64,000 bases of DNA from Mycetohabitans rhizoxinica HKI 454. Lineage in GTDB: Bacteria > Pseudomonadota > Gammaproteobacteria > Burkholderiales > Burkholderiaceae. Below the pieces are notes generated by a model, which did no database searches, was not told where the DNA came from, and saw only the letters and a program-made list of their open reading frames with translations. The translations under genes were made by a program, and so were the position numbers. Location: positions 2,278,832-2,342,831 of the forward strand of contig NC_014722.1 in the NCBI RefSeq assembly GCF_000198775.1. The letters are read 5' to 3'. Shown in pieces: positions 27,713 to 38,600 of this stretch (its first letter is position 1; every line of letters begins with the position of its first letter).

Positions 27713-28448
27713 AGATCCACGCGACGATCGCCACGAACAACGCCAAGCATGCGATCGTCACGCCCACGCATACGCCGATGTTCACCTCGGCCTCGCCCTG
27801 GAAACTCCAGCGAAATCCGCTGACCAGGTACACGACCGGATTGCACAGCGCCACCGTGCGCCAGAACGGCGGCAGCATGTCGATCGAATAGAAGCAGCCG
27901 CCAAGAAACGTCAGCGGCGTGATGATCAGCAGCGGCACGACCTGTAGCTTCTCGAAGTTGTCGGCCCACACGCCGATGATGAAGCCAAACAGCGCAAATG
28001 TGAACGCGGTCAGCAGCAGAAACAACAGCATAAAGCCCGGATGGTTGACCTGGACCGGCACAAATAGGTGGGCCGTCGCAAAAATGATCAATCCCAGCAT
28101 GATCGACTTGGTCGCGGCCGCGCCGACATAGCCGATCACAATCTCGACATACGACACCGGCGCGGACAGCAGCTCGTAGATCGTCCCAGTGAAACGCGGA
28201 AAGTAGATGCCGAACGAGGCGTTCGAGATGCTTTGCGTGAGCAGCGACAGCATGATCAGTCCGGGCACGATGAATGCCCCGTAGCTCACGCCGTTGACAT
28301 GCTGGATGCGCGAGCCGATGGCCGCACCGAACACGATGAAATACAGTGACGTCGAAATCACCGGCGACACGATGCTCTGCATCAACGTGCGCCAGGTACG
28401 CGCCATTTCGAAGCGGTAGATCGCACGGATCGCATATACATTCATCAC
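27684..28448 (-). CDS. ABC-2 type transporter permease (YadH/NodJ family)
   Basis: A membrane subunit of an exporter, 254 residues with six predicted helices. It starts [19 protein letters not shown] and includes [19 protein letters not shown] and [20 protein letters not shown], the typical ABC-2 signature near the last helices. Its start overlaps the end of the ATPase gene by four bases, so the two are coupled. The cargo is unknown; relatives export lipooligosaccharides, polysaccharides or drugs. Confidence 0.92.
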   Translation of the reverse strand: MMNVYAIRAIYRFEMARTWRTLMQSIVSPVISTSLYFIVFGAAIGSRIQHVNGVSYGAFIVPGLIMLSLLTQSISNASFGIYFPRFTGTIYELLSAPVSYVEIVIGYVGAAATKSIMLGLIIFATAHLFVPVQVNHPGFMLLFLLLTAFTFALFGFIIGVWADNFEKLQVVPLLIITPLTFLGGCFYSIDMLPPFWRTVALCNPVVYLVSGFRWSFQGEAEVNIGVCVGVTIACLALFVAIVAWIFKTGYRLKS

Positions 28449-29434
28449 AGCGCCTCCTGTCGTTGTGGTTCACGGCGCGCCTCCATGAGGCTCACGAAGA
28501 TGTCCTCCAGCGAACTTTGTGTCGTCTGCAAGTCCTTGAACGCGATATTCGCGTCATCCAGTGCGTGCAGCAACTCGATGATGCCCGCGTGCTCGGCGCG
28601 CTCGTCATAGGTATAGATCAACTCGTTGCCGCCGCGCGCCAGCTCGAGCCGATAGGTGGCAAGCTGCTGCGGCACGCGTTGCAGCGGCGTGTGAAGCTGC
28701 AGCGTGAGCTGCTTCTTGCCGAGCTTGCGCATCAACTCGGCCTTCTGGTCGACAAGAATGATCTCACCGTTGCGAATCACGCCGATGCGATCGGCCATCT
28801 CTTCCGCTTCATCGATATAGTGCGTGGTCAGGATGATCGTCACACCGCTGTCGCGCAACGAGCGCACGAGTCGCCACATGTCGCGCCGCAATTCGACGTC
28901 CACGCCTGCGGTCGGCTCATCCAGGAACAATATACGCGGCTCGTGCGACAGCGCCTTGGCGATCATCACGCGCCGCTTCATGCCGCCGGACAGCGTGCGG
29001 ATCTTGTTGTCTTTCTTATCCCAGAGTGACAATGCCTTGAGCACTTTCTCGATATGTGCAGGATCGGCCGGCTTGCCGAACAAGCCGCGGCTGAACGAGA
29101 CCGTGCCCCAGACCGATTCAAACGTGTCAGTGGTCAACTCCTGTGGCACCAACCCGATAGTGGTGCGCGCGGCGCGATAATCGGTGATGATGTCATGGCC
29201 GTCCACCGTCACGCGGCCCGCGCTCGGATTGACGATGCCGCAGATGATGCTGATCAGCGTCGTCTTGCCCGCGCCGTTCGGCCCAAGCAGTGCGAAGATC
29301 TCGCCACGCCGGATATCGAGGTTAATGTCGCGCAGCGCCCGGAATCCGGACGCATACGTCTTCGAAAGGTGGGATACGGAAAGGATCGTCTGCATGCTTG
29401 GGACGATAGCAGAAGCCATCATTTCGTTCAGCAT
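28445..29434 (-). CDS. ABC transporter ATP-binding protein (YadG/NodI family)
   Basis: Energises the ABC-2 exporter. Walker A is [10 protein letters not shown], the signature is LSGGMKRRV, Walker B is [13 protein letters not shown], and the switch His is in [12 protein letters not shown]. An additional C-terminal domain of about 100 residues follows, as in the YadG group. I take the ATG at 29434: an AGGA motif sits 6 bases ahead, while the later ATG at 29395 ([14 protein letters not shown]) has no ribosome site although homology begins there. It is divergent from znuA. Confidence 0.92.
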   Translation of the reverse strand: MLNEMMASAIVPSMQTILSVSHLSKTYASGFRALRDINLDIRRGEIFALLGPNGAGKTTLISIICGIVNPSAGRVTVDGHDIITDYRAARTTIGLVPQELTTDTFESVWGTVSFSRGLFGKPADPAHIEKVLKALSLWDKKDNKIRTLSGGMKRRVMIAKALSHEPRILFLDEPTAGVDVELRRDMWRLVRSLRDSGVTIILTTHYIDEAEEMADRIGVIRNGEIILVDQKAELMRKLGKKQLTLQLHTPLQRVPQQLATYRLELARGGNELIYTYDERAEHAGIIELLHALDDANIAFKDLQTTQSSLEDIFVSLMEARREPQRQEAL

Positions 29435-29542
29435 CAACGTTCCTCAAAACGCGCTGGCCACGGCCCCCGATACGAAGGTGAGCGGCGCCGGTGCGCTGTT
29501 ATGTCGGCATGTCGGCGCGCTGTTATGTTATACCACCGCATA

Positions 29543-29565
29543 AAATGTTATGTTATATCATCTAT
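29543..29565 (+). promoter_or_regulatory. Zur-box-like operator upstream of znuA
   Basis: The sequence AAATGTTATGTTATATCAT (29544-29562) fits the proteobacterial Zur consensus GAAATGTTATANTATAACATTTC at most positions. The core TGTTATGTTATA recurs exactly at 29522-29533, 25 bases upstream, so there may be two Zur sites. The location, 100 bases before znuA, supports zinc-dependent repression. Confidence 0.7.
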
Positions 29566-29666
29566 TCTCGTGCGATGACGCCAGCACGCCCGCGCCCGGC
29601 CGCCGTCGGAGCGGGCCCTTCGTCGATCCCGGTCCGCCGCGTCGCGGGCCTATCCGGAGCCGTTTG

Positions 29667-30566
29667 ATGAAACGCCTTGTCGCGACCGTTGCCGCATCGA
29701 TCGCCCTCTGCCTGCCGCTACTGGCCGCCGCACCCGCATGCGCTGCGGCCTCTCCGACGATCCAAGTCGTCGCAGCCGAGAATTTTTATGGCGAACTGGT
29801 CCAGGCGCTGGGCGGCCCGCATGTGTCGGTCACTAGCATCCTGAGCAACCCCGACCAAGATCCGCACCTGTTCGAAGCCAGCCCGAAGACCGCGCGCGCG
29901 CTCGCCTCGGCACAACTGGTCGTCTACAACGGCGCGAACTACGATCCATGGCTGCCCAAGCTGCTCGCCGGATCGCGCGCCAGCCGCCAGCCGCGCACCG
30001 AGATCATCGCCGCCGAGCTGGTCGGCAAGAAGCCAGGTGACAATCCGCACCTGTGGTATCTACCCGCGACCATGCCGGCAGTGGCACGCGCGGTCAGTGC
30101 ATTCCTCGTGCAAGCGGATCCGGCGCACAAGACCGACTATGCCATCCGGCTGACACAATTTATCGACTCGCTGAAGCCAATCGATGAGAAAATCGCCGCA
30201 TTGAAACAACGTTATCAAGGCGCGCCGGTGACCGCGACGGAACCTGTGTTCGGCTACATGGCCGAGGCCATCGGCTTGACGATGCGCAACGAACGTTTTC
30301 AGCTTGCGGCAATGAACGAGACGGAGCCCAGCGCGGCCGATATCGCCGCCTTTGAGCGCGACCTGAGGACGCGGCAGGTGAAGGTACTGATCTACAACAG
30401 CCAGGCCAGCGACACGTCAACCCGACGGCTGCTGAAGATTGCGCAGCAGTCGCATGTGCCGACGGTGCACGTCACCGAAACGCAGCCGCACGGCAAGACG
30501 TATCGGCAATGGATGCTGGAGCAACTCGACGCCTTGGAAAAAGCATTGCAAGGACAGTTTCAATGA
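29667..30566 (+). CDS. znuA: Zinc ABC transporter substrate-binding protein
   Basis: A periplasmic metal-binding protein (cluster A-I, ZnuA/TroA fold), 299 residues. The signal peptide is MKRLVATVAASIALCLPLLA followed by ACAAAS. Metal-ligand candidates are the histidines in DQDPHLFEAS and GDNPHLWYL, and the ligands in the C-lobe near EPVFGYMAEA. It lacks the long His-rich loop seen in many ZnuA proteins, so manganese is a possible alternative substrate, though the Zur-like box and znuC's His-rich tail favour zinc. The ATG at 29667 is the start with a signal peptide. First gene of znuACB. Confidence 0.9.
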   Translation: MKRLVATVAASIALCLPLLAAAPACAAASPTIQVVAAENFYGELVQALGGPHVSVTSILSNPDQDPHLFEASPKTARALASAQLVVYNGANYDPWLPKLLAGSRASRQPRTEIIAAELVGKKPGDNPHLWYLPATMPAVARAVSAFLVQADPAHKTDYAIRLTQFIDSLKPIDEKIAALKQRYQGAPVTATEPVFGYMAEAIGLTMRNERFQLAAMNETEPSAADIAAFERDLRTRQVKVLIYNSQASDTSTRRLLKIAQQSHVPTVHVTETQPHGKTYRQWMLEQLDALEKALQGQFQ

Positions 30567-31456
30567 CTGACCCAGCGATCGAGCTCGATCGTGTCACGCT
30601 CGAATTGGGCCCGCGCCGCCTGCTCGACGATGTCAGCTTCACGGTGGGCAACGGCGAGTTCATCGGCGTACTGGGTCCCAACGGTGCCGGCAAAACCACG
30701 CTAATGCGTGCACTGCTCGGCCTCGTGCCCCCCGCCCGCGGTACGCTACGCGTGCTCGGGCAGCCCGTCACGCGCGGCAATGCCGCGATCGGCTACATGC
30801 CGCAGGTGCGCAGCACCCCGGCGGCGCGACGCCTGTCCGGCCGGGACTTCGTGGCATGCGCGGTTGACGGGCACCGCTGGGGGATCGCGCTGGCCCGAGG
30901 CCGCACACACCGGGCGGTGGACGACGCGCTGGCGATCGTCGGCGCGTTGGCGCTGGCTGATCGGCCGCTCGCCGAACTGTCCGGCGGCGAGCGCCAACGC
31001 CTACTGCTTGCGCAATGCCTGCTCGGCCAGCCTCGATTGCTGTTGCTGGACGAGCCGCTGATCAGCTTGGACCCAAACCACCAAGCCAGCGTCGTTGAGT
31101 TGGTGCGGCGGGTACAGCGCCAATTGGGCATCACCGTGCTATTCAGCGCCCATGAGCTTAATCCGCTGCTCAACGCGATCGACCGCGTGCTCTACCTGGG
31201 CAACGGTCGCGCCGCGCTCGGCACCGTCGACGAGGTCATCACGCCACCGGTGCTGTCACGATTGTATGGCGCGCCAATCGACGTCATGCGTCTTGCCGGA
31301 CGGATCTTCGTGATGTCTGGCGGTGTGGAAATTGAGAAGCGCGAACACACACACGAAGATGACGACGGTGCTGCCCACGGCCACGGCCCTGATCACCTGT
31401 CAATAGCACGCCAGCCTGATCACGCCCTCGCGCGCCGCGGAACACACGATGTTTGA
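30563..31456 (+). CDS. znuC: Zinc ABC transporter ATP-binding protein with a His-rich tail
   Basis: Drives zinc import through ZnuB. Walker [18 protein letters not shown], signature LSGGERQRLLLAQ, Walker B RLLLLDEPLISLD and switch His in LFSAHELNPLL are all present. After the nucleotide-binding domain the last 45 residues include REHTHEDDDGAAHGHGPDH, a His/Asp-rich stretch that could bind zinc and sense or buffer it. The start overlaps znuA's stop (ATGA at 30563), and the stop overlaps znuB by 8 bases. 297 residues. Confidence 0.92.
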   Translation: MTDPAIELDRVTLELGPRRLLDDVSFTVGNGEFIGVLGPNGAGKTTLMRALLGLVPPARGTLRVLGQPVTRGNAAIGYMPQVRSTPAARRLSGRDFVACAVDGHRWGIALARGRTHRAVDDALAIVGALALADRPLAELSGGERQRLLLAQCLLGQPRLLLLDEPLISLDPNHQASVVELVRRVQRQLGITVLFSAHELNPLLNAIDRVLYLGNGRAALGTVDEVITPPVLSRLYGAPIDVMRLAGRIFVMSGGVEIEKREHTHEDDDGAAHGHGPDHLSIARQPDHALARRGTHDV

Positions 31457-32243
31457 ATACGATTTCATGATCAACGCGTTCGCGGCGTCCGGTATCGTCG
31501 CGATCGTCGCCGGCATCGTCGGCTTCTTCCTGGTGATGCGCCAGCAGACCTTTGCAGGACATGCGCTGTCGCATGTCGGCTTCACCGGCGCCACCGGCGC
31601 CGCGCTGCTCGGCGTCTCACCACTGTGGGGCATGATCGGCTTCACAGTCGCGGCCGGCATTGCGATGGGCGCGCTCGGCGAACGCCTGTCTGGACGCGAC
31701 GTCGCCATCGGCATCACACTATCGTTGTCGCTCGGCGCCGGCTTACTGTTCCTGCATTTCTTCACCGCCTATGCGACGCAGGTCACCACGCTGCTGTTCG
31801 GCAACGTGCTGGGCGTGAGCCCCAGCGTGCTGGCATCGCTCGCCTGGCTGGCGCTGCTGGCCCTTGCCGCGTTAGCGGCAATCGCCCGGCCGCTGATCTT
31901 CTCGAGCCTGCAGCCCGAGTTAGCTGAGGCCAAAGGCGTGTCGCTGCGCGCCGTATCGGTGCTGTTCCTGACGATTGTCGCCATCGCGGTCGCACAATGC
32001 ACGCAAATTGTCGGCGTGCTGCTCGTGTTCACACTGATGGTCGGGCCGGCCGCTGCCGCGCAGAACCTCACGACGCGGATCGGCACCGGCGTCGCGTGCG
32101 CGGCCCTGCTCGCACTTGCGCAAGCATGGAGCGGCATCACGCTGGCGTTCTACACCGACTGGCCGACGAGCTTCTGGATCACCACGCTGTCCGCCATCGC
32201 GTACGGCGCCAGCCTGCTGGTACGGTGGCGGCGCCCGCTGTAG
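31449..32243 (+). CDS. znuB: Zinc ABC transporter permease
   Basis: An inner-membrane permease of 264 residues with 7-9 hydrophobic segments, family ABC-3. Characteristic text: VMRQQTFAGHALSHVGFTGA, ITLSLSLGAGLLFLHFF, LQPELAEAKGVSLRAVSVLF, TLMVGPAAAAQNLT. Translationally coupled to znuC. It is the last gene of the operon; nothing recognisable follows apart from a 25-codon frame (ATG at 32312) that ends LFIIGRFAF and matches no family. Confidence 0.92.
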   Translation: MFEYDFMINAFAASGIVAIVAGIVGFFLVMRQQTFAGHALSHVGFTGATGAALLGVSPLWGMIGFTVAAGIAMGALGERLSGRDVAIGITLSLSLGAGLLFLHFFTAYATQVTTLLFGNVLGVSPSVLASLAWLALLALAALAAIARPLIFSSLQPELAEAKGVSLRAVSVLFLTIVAIAVAQCTQIVGVLLVFTLMVGPAAAAQNLTTRIGTGVACAALLALAQAWSGITLAFYTDWPTSFWITTLSAIAYGASLLVRWRRPL

Positions 32244-32421
32244 CGCCTTGCAATCGACATCCCGCCCTGCTTGCCGCCGGTCGCGTCAATCCGATACCGG
32301 CGCGCTTCGGTGATGGGTCTGTTCATACCGCACTTGGGCAGCGTCAATGCAGGCAACCTGCTGTTCATCATCGGCCGCTTCGCATTCTGAGCGCGGCAGC
32401 ATCATGTCCACCGGGCCGCGA

Positions 32422-33861
32422 TCAATCGGTCAGCGCCGCATGGGCATCGGGCGCGGGCGACTTGACGCGCAGCAGTGTGGAGCCGAGCACGCCGGCCAGC
32501 AACGCAAATAGTGCACCGATGCCAAATGCGGCGTGATACCCGGTGTTGAGCGCAGCCTGCGCCACGGTGCCGGACGCGGTCAGCGCGTCGGTGCGTGCCG
32601 CCGCGACGCTGGCCAGCACGGCCAGTCCCAGCGCGCCCCCCATTATGAACGCCGTATTGACCACACCGGACGCGAGTCCCGATTCGGATGGATCCACCTC
32701 GCTCATCGCGGCCAACAGCAATGGATTGAACGCAATGCCCGCGCCCACGCCCAATAGCGCCATGCCGGGCAGCACGTTCAGCAGGAAGCCGCCGTCCAGC
32801 GGCGCGCGCGCAAACAGCGCTAATCCGAGCGCCGCAGCCAGCAAGCCGACGCCGAGCGGACGGCGGATTCCGAAGCGCATGATCAGCCGGGCTGACAACC
32901 CCAGCGAAAAAAACGCCATGATCAGATTCCCCGGTAGGAACGCGAGCCCCACCTGGAGCGGGTTGTAGCCGAGCACGCGCTGCATGTACAGCGCGGAGAT
33001 GAAGAACCAAGCGAACATGGCTGCGGCCCACAACATGGCAACCAAGTTCGCGACTGCAACGTTGCGCAGGCGGAACAACCCGAGTGGCATCAGCGGCGCG
33101 CGCACCCGCGCCTCGATGACAATGAAGCCGATGAGCAGCGCAACGGCCAATGCGATCAATCCGAGCGTCGTGGGCGAGAACCAACCGGCCTGGTTGCCGT
33201 TCACGATCGCGTAGACGGCCAACATCAGCGACGCGGTCACCGTGATCGCGCCACCGATGTCCATGCGTGCCGGCGGCGCCTCAGCACGGCGCGATGGCAG
33301 CCATGCCGCGCACAGCCCATAGACCGCGATGCCGATCGGCAGATTGACCAGGAAAATCCAGTGCCAGTTCAACGCGCTTGTTAGGAGGCCACCAAGCAGC
33401 ACGCCAATGCTGCCACCGCCGGCGCATACAAAACCGTACACTCCCATCGCGCGGGCGCGCTCGCCCGCTTCGGTGAACAGGTTCATGATCAGCGACAGCG
33501 ACACCGCGGACACCACCGCCCCGCCCAGACCTTGCACCGCGCGCGAGGCGACCAGCGCGTGCTGCGTCGTCGACAACCCGCACGCGAGCGACGCGACGGT
33601 GAAGAATGCGATGCCGGCCAGGAATACGCGACGGTGACCGTACAGGTCGCCGAGCCGTCCGCCTAGCAGCAAGAAACCGCCAAAGGTCAGCATGTAGGCG
33701 TTGACGACCCACACCAGGGTGGTTTCCGTGAAACCAAGATCGGCACGGATCGACGGCAGGGCGACGTTGACGATCGTCGTATCGAGCACGATCATCAGCA
33801 CGCCAAGACAGAGTACCGCCAACGCGAGCCAGCGTTTGCGGTGGTCCAGGCCGGCGCTCAT
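32422..33861 (-). CDS. MFS drug:H+ antiporter, DHA2 family (EmrB/QacA-like, 14 helices)
   Basis: A 479-residue exporter. It starts MSAGLDHRKRWLALAVLCLG and has the DHA2 motif D1 LDTTIVNVALPSIRADL in helix 1 and motif A GGRLGDLYGHRRVFLAG in loop 2/3; motif C is near GVYGFVCAGGGSIGVLLGG. No EmrA-like partner is adjacent, so it probably works alone (QacA type). It lies downstream of the bpe efflux operon on the same strand but 243 bases away, with its own transcription likely. The short region 33862-34104 shows no gene. Confidence 0.92.
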   Translation of the reverse strand: MSAGLDHRKRWLALAVLCLGVLMIVLDTTIVNVALPSIRADLGFTETTLVWVVNAYMLTFGGFLLLGGRLGDLYGHRRVFLAGIAFFTVASLACGLSTTQHALVASRAVQGLGGAVVSAVSLSLIMNLFTEAGERARAMGVYGFVCAGGGSIGVLLGGLLTSALNWHWIFLVNLPIGIAVYGLCAAWLPSRRAEAPPARMDIGGAITVTASLMLAVYAIVNGNQAGWFSPTTLGLIALAVALLIGFIVIEARVRAPLMPLGLFRLRNVAVANLVAMLWAAAMFAWFFISALYMQRVLGYNPLQVGLAFLPGNLIMAFFSLGLSARLIMRFGIRRPLGVGLLAAALGLALFARAPLDGGFLLNVLPGMALLGVGAGIAFNPLLLAAMSEVDPSESGLASGVVNTAFIMGGALGLAVLASVAAARTDALTASGTVAQAALNTGYHAAFGIGALFALLAGVLGSTLLRVKSPAPDAHAALTD

Positions 33862-34104
33862 CTATGACATTTCCTTCGAAGCAAATACGCGCCACCGCGC
33901 GCGGCCATGACCGCACGCAGTCGCATCGCAAAGGCGCGCACCCGCATCGTGCATCCCGGTACGGTTCGGCATGACCAGGATACAACTGAATAACTGAATG
34001 CGACCGGATTACTCCAACGAAGCCGGTACAGTCTAGCGTGATGGTACCTCTCGTTACGACCGGGCGGTCCGGTGCGAATCGCCGCACCGGACCGCGCATC
34101 GCAC

Positions 34105-35625
34105 TTAGCCAGCACTCGCCGACGCTGCCACGGGCGCGCTCGCCGCACCCAGCGACGCCGGCGCGTCAGCCGGCCGCGGGGTATCGCCGGTGTGCTGCAG
34201 CCAGCCACCGCCGAGGTATTGATACAGGTCAACGAGATTCGTCAGCCGGTTCAACCGCGCCGAGATCAGCGACTGCTGCGCGCTGTAGAGATCGGTTTGT
34301 GCAGTCAGCACATTCAGATAGCTGTCAACGCCATTGCGATACCGCAATTCGGACAGCTCGAGCCGCCGTTGCTGCGAGGCTACATAGCGGTCCAATGACT
34401 GGATCTGCTGATCATACGTGCCGCGCGCGGCCAGGCCATCGGCCACCTCGCGGAATGCAGTTTGGATCGCCTTTTCGTACTGCGCGATCGCAATTTTCTT
34501 GCCGACGTCGGCCAATTGCAGATTCGCGACGTTCAACCCGCCCTCAAAAATCGGCAAGTCGATCTTCGGCGTGAAGCCCCAGGCAGCCGATCCCGGCTTG
34601 AACAACCCGTCCAACGTCGGCGATAGCGTACCGAAGTTGCCGGTCAACGAGATATTCGGAAAAAACGCGGCACGCGCAGCACCGATATTCGCGTTGGCCG
34701 CTAGCAACCTCTGCTCGGCCTCCATCACATCCGGACGGCGCGTGAGCAGCTCTGACGGCAGGCCGGCCGGAATATCGGCGAGCAGGCTCTGCGCATGCAG
34801 CGGCAGGCCGGCCGGCAGGTCTTCCGGCAGCGGCTGGCCAACCAGCAGCACGAGGGCATTCTCGGCCTGCGCGCGTACGCGCTGCTGCGCCTGCAGGTTG
34901 GCACGCGCCTGCTCGACAATCCCCTGCGACTGGTGCAAGTCAAGCTCGGAGCCCATACCGGTGTCGAACTGCAGCTTCGCTAGGTGATACGACGCGCTCG
35001 CAGTATCGAGCGTGCGCTGCGTGACCGCGAGTTGCTCGTCCGCGGCCAACACCGCCAGGTATTGGTCGGCAACCTGCGACACCAGCAGGATCTCGGCGGC
35101 CTTGCGCGCCTGGGCAGTCGCCAGATACTGCGCGAGCGCCTGATCCTTCAGGCTGCGCACGCGGCCCCAGAAGTCGATCTGCCATGACGCCGACAAGCCA
35201 ACCGAATACTGGTTGCTGATCGTGCGGTCAAGAAACGACAAATTCCTCGGCGTACGCGTCTTGGTCTCGCGGCCCACCGCGTCCAGTGTCGGAAACAGGT
35301 CCGCGCGGGTGACGCGATACTGCGCGGCGGCCTGCTGCACCTTCAAGACCGCGACCGCGAGATCCCGGTTGTTGTTCAACGACAACTCGATCAGTCGCTG
35401 CAAGCGCGGATCGTTGAAGAACTCGCGCCAGCCGATATCAGCGGCGGCCACGCCGTTGGCGCCCTGCTGGCCGGGCGCCACACGCGGCTGCGTCGCATAG
35501 ACGCCGCTCTGCGCAAACGTCGATGCAACAGGCGGCGCTGGGCGCTCGTACTTCGGCTGGAATGTGCACGCCGATACCAGCGCGGCAACGGCCACGCAGA
35601 TCGGAAGCTTGCTCATCGGTTTCAT
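34105..35625 (-). CDS. oprB: RND efflux outer-membrane lipoprotein (OprM/NodT family)
   Basis: Outer-membrane channel of the tripartite pump, 506 residues. It begins MKPMSKLPICVAVAALVSAC with a lipobox (LVSAC) and a modified Cys at residue 20. Two outer-membrane efflux repeats follow, with the typical WREFFNDPRLQRLIELSLNN, RRPDVMEAEQRLLAANANIG and YRNGVDSYLNVLTAQTDLY. Start: the ATG at 35625, one base after the stop of the inner-membrane pump gene; the open frame further upstream lies within that gene. The tail after WLQHTG is Ala-rich. The name follows the BpeAB-OprB system of Burkholderia. Confidence 0.92.
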   Translation of the reverse strand: MKPMSKLPICVAVAALVSACTFQPKYERPAPPVASTFAQSGVYATQPRVAPGQQGANGVAAADIGWREFFNDPRLQRLIELSLNNNRDLAVAVLKVQQAAAQYRVTRADLFPTLDAVGRETKTRTPRNLSFLDRTISNQYSVGLSASWQIDFWGRVRSLKDQALAQYLATAQARKAAEILLVSQVADQYLAVLAADEQLAVTQRTLDTASASYHLAKLQFDTGMGSELDLHQSQGIVEQARANLQAQQRVRAQAENALVLLVGQPLPEDLPAGLPLHAQSLLADIPAGLPSELLTRRPDVMEAEQRLLAANANIGAARAAFFPNISLTGNFGTLSPTLDGLFKPGSAAWGFTPKIDLPIFEGGLNVANLQLADVGKKIAIAQYEKAIQTAFREVADGLAARGTYDQQIQSLDRYVASQQRRLELSELRYRNGVDSYLNVLTAQTDLYSAQQSLISARLNRLTNLVDLYQYLGGGWLQHTGDTPRPADAPASLGAASAPVAASASAG

Positions 35626-35626
35626 A

Positions 35627-38600
35627 TCAATGCCCTTGCTGGTTCGAGCCGTTACCTTCGATGCGTGACGGCGTCGGCTCACCCGCCGGCTTGTTGTCCG
35701 AGCCAAAACGATCGCGGATCACGACATAGAACATGGGGATCATGAAAATCGCCAGGAACGTTGCAGTCAGCATCCCGCCGATCACGCCCGTGCCGATCGC
35801 GTGCTGGCTGCCCGAACCTGCGCCGCTGCTCACCGCGAGTGGAAACACGCCGAGGATGAACGCTAGCGAGGTCATCAGGATCGGACGCAACCGCAGACGC
35901 GCCGCTTCCATCGCTGCGGCCATCGCGCTCATGCCCTCCTTCTGCTGCAGCTCGCGGGCGAATTCGACAATCAAGATCGCGTTCTTCGCCGACAAGCCCA
36001 CCGTGGTCAACAGGCCCACCTGAAAGAACACATCGTTTTCCAGCCCGCGCAACGTCACCGCCAACAGGGCGCCGATCACCCCGAGCGGCACGACCAGGAT
36101 CACGGCGAACGGGATCGACCAGCTTTCATACAGCGCCGCCAGGCACAGGAACACGACGAGGATCGAGATCCCGTACAGGATCGGCGCCTGCGACCCCGAC
36201 TGGCGCTCCTGGAACGACAAGCCGGTCCATTCGAAGCCGATGCCGGCGGGCAGCTTCGCGGCAATCGCCTCCATCGCCGCCATCGCCTGGCCGGTGGACT
36301 TGCCCGGTGCGGCCTGGCCCTGGATCTCGACTGCCGAGATGCCGTTGTAGCGCTCCAACTTCGGCGAGCCGAAGGTCCAGTGACCCGTGGAGATTGACGT
36401 GAACGGCACCATCGTGCCCGACGCGCTGCGCACGTACCAGTTTGCCAAGTCCTCCGGATTCATCCGGAACGGCGCGTCCGACTGCAGATACACTTTCTTG
36501 ATCCGGCCATCGGTATCGAGGAAGTTGTTGACGTACTGCGATGCCCATGCGATCGAGAACGTCTGGTCGATCGCGGACGGCGACACGCCCAGCGCCTGCG
36601 CCTTCTCCCGGTCAATGTTGATCTTGAACTGCGGTGTGTCGTTCAGCCCGTTCGGGCGCACCAACGCTAGCATCGGGTCATTCGCGGCCATGCCGAGCAA
36701 CTGGTTGCGTGCGGCCATCAGCTTGTCGTGACCCAGGCCACCGCGGTCCTGCAACTCGAAGTCAAAACCCGATGCGGTACCGAGTTCCGGAATCGATGGC
36801 GGATTAACCGGAATCACCATCGCGTCCTTGTACGTCGCGAAGTGACCGAACATGCGATGCACCAGCGCCTGTGCGCTCTGATCCGACGCGTGGCGCTGCG
36901 AGTAGTCCTTCATGCGAACGAAGGCCAGCCCAGCGTTCTGCCCGCGGCCCGCGAAGCTGAAGCCGTTGACGGTGAACACCGACTCGACGATATCCTTCTC
37001 GTCCTCCAGCAGGTAGTGCTGCACGTCCTGCAGCACCTTGGCAGTACGCTCCTGCGTGGAGCCGGACGGCGCCTGCACCAGCACGAACATCATGCCCTGG
37101 TCCTCATCGGGCAGAAATGAGGTCGGCAGCCGCATGAACAGCAGTCCCACTGCGACGATCACGGCCAAGTAGATGATCAGCCAGCGCCCGGAGCGTCGGA
37201 TCACATGCTGCACGCCGTCGTGGTACTTGTCGCGGCTGCGGTTGAACGTGCGGTTGAACCAGCCGAAAAAGCCGGTCTTCTGCTCGTGATGGCCGGCCGG
37301 AATCGGCTTGAGGATCGTCGCGCACAGCGCCGGCGTCAGGATCAACGCCACCAGCACCGACAGCACCATCGCGGAGACGATGGTCAGCGAGAACTGCCGG
37401 TAGATCGCGCCCACCGAGCCACCGGACAGTGCCACCGGAACGAACACGGCCGACAGTACGAGCGCCACGCCAATCAGCGCGCCGGTGATCTGCCCCATTG
37501 CCTTGCGCGTCGCCTCGCGTGGCGATAGGCCCTCCTCGGCCATCACCCGCTCGACGTTTTCCACCACCACGATCGCATCGTCCACCAGCAACCCGATCGC
37601 CAACACCAGGCCAAACATCGACAGCACATTGATCGAGAAGCCCGCCGCGTTCATGATCGCGAACGTGCCGAGCAGCACCACCGGCACCGCGATCGTCGGG
37701 ATCACAGTCGCGCGCAGGTTCTGCAGGAACAGGTACATGACCAGGAACACCAGCACGATACCCTCGAACAGCGTCTTGACCACTTCCTCGATCGACAGCT
37801 TGACGAATGGAGTCGTGTCGTACGGGTACTCAACGACCAGCCCCTGCGGGAAGTACTTCGACAGCTCGTCGATCTTCTGGCGCACCGCCTTGGCCGTGGC
37901 CAGCGCGTTCGCGCCAGTGGCCAGCTGAATGCCAAAGCCCGCCGTGGGCTGACCGTTGTACTTGGTATCGAAATTATAGTTTTCACCCCCAAGCTCCACG
38001 CGCGCGACATCCTTCAACCGCACGCGTGAACCGTCGGGGTTCACTTTTAATAAAATGTTGCCGAACTGCTCCGGCGTATTCAGCAGCGTGGCCTCCGTGA
38101 TGGTTGCCTGCAACATCTGTCCGGGCTTCGCAGGCGTGCCGCCAAGCTGGCCGCCGGCGACCTGCACGTTTTGCGTCAGCAACGCCTGCTGTACGTCGAT
38201 CGGCGTCAGGCTATAGTTCGTCAACTTGGTCGGATCGAGCCAGATGCGCATTGCATATTGCGAACCGAACAGCGTGACCGTGCCAACACCATCGATCCGA
38301 CTGATCGGATCCTGCACTTTCGAGGCAACATAGTTTGCGAGGTCGTACTTCGACATGCTGCCGTCTTTCGACACGAACGCCATGACCAGCAAAAAACTGC
38401 TGCTCGACTTCGTCACCTTTGTGCCGAGTTGCTGCACCACTTGCGGCAGCAGTAGCGTAGCCAGCTGCAGCTTGTTTTGCACCTGGACCTGTGCAATGTC
38501 CGGATCCGTGCCCGGCGCGAACGTAAGCGTGATCGTCGCGCTCCCGGAGTCGTCGCTGGTGGATGACAGATACAGCAAGTGATCCAGCCCGCTCATTTGC

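Noticed and set aside
32312..32390. A 25-codon frame ending LFIIGRFAF between znuB and the DHA2 gene
   Set aside because: Too short, no family match and no ribosome site; perhaps a remnant, but not supportable.
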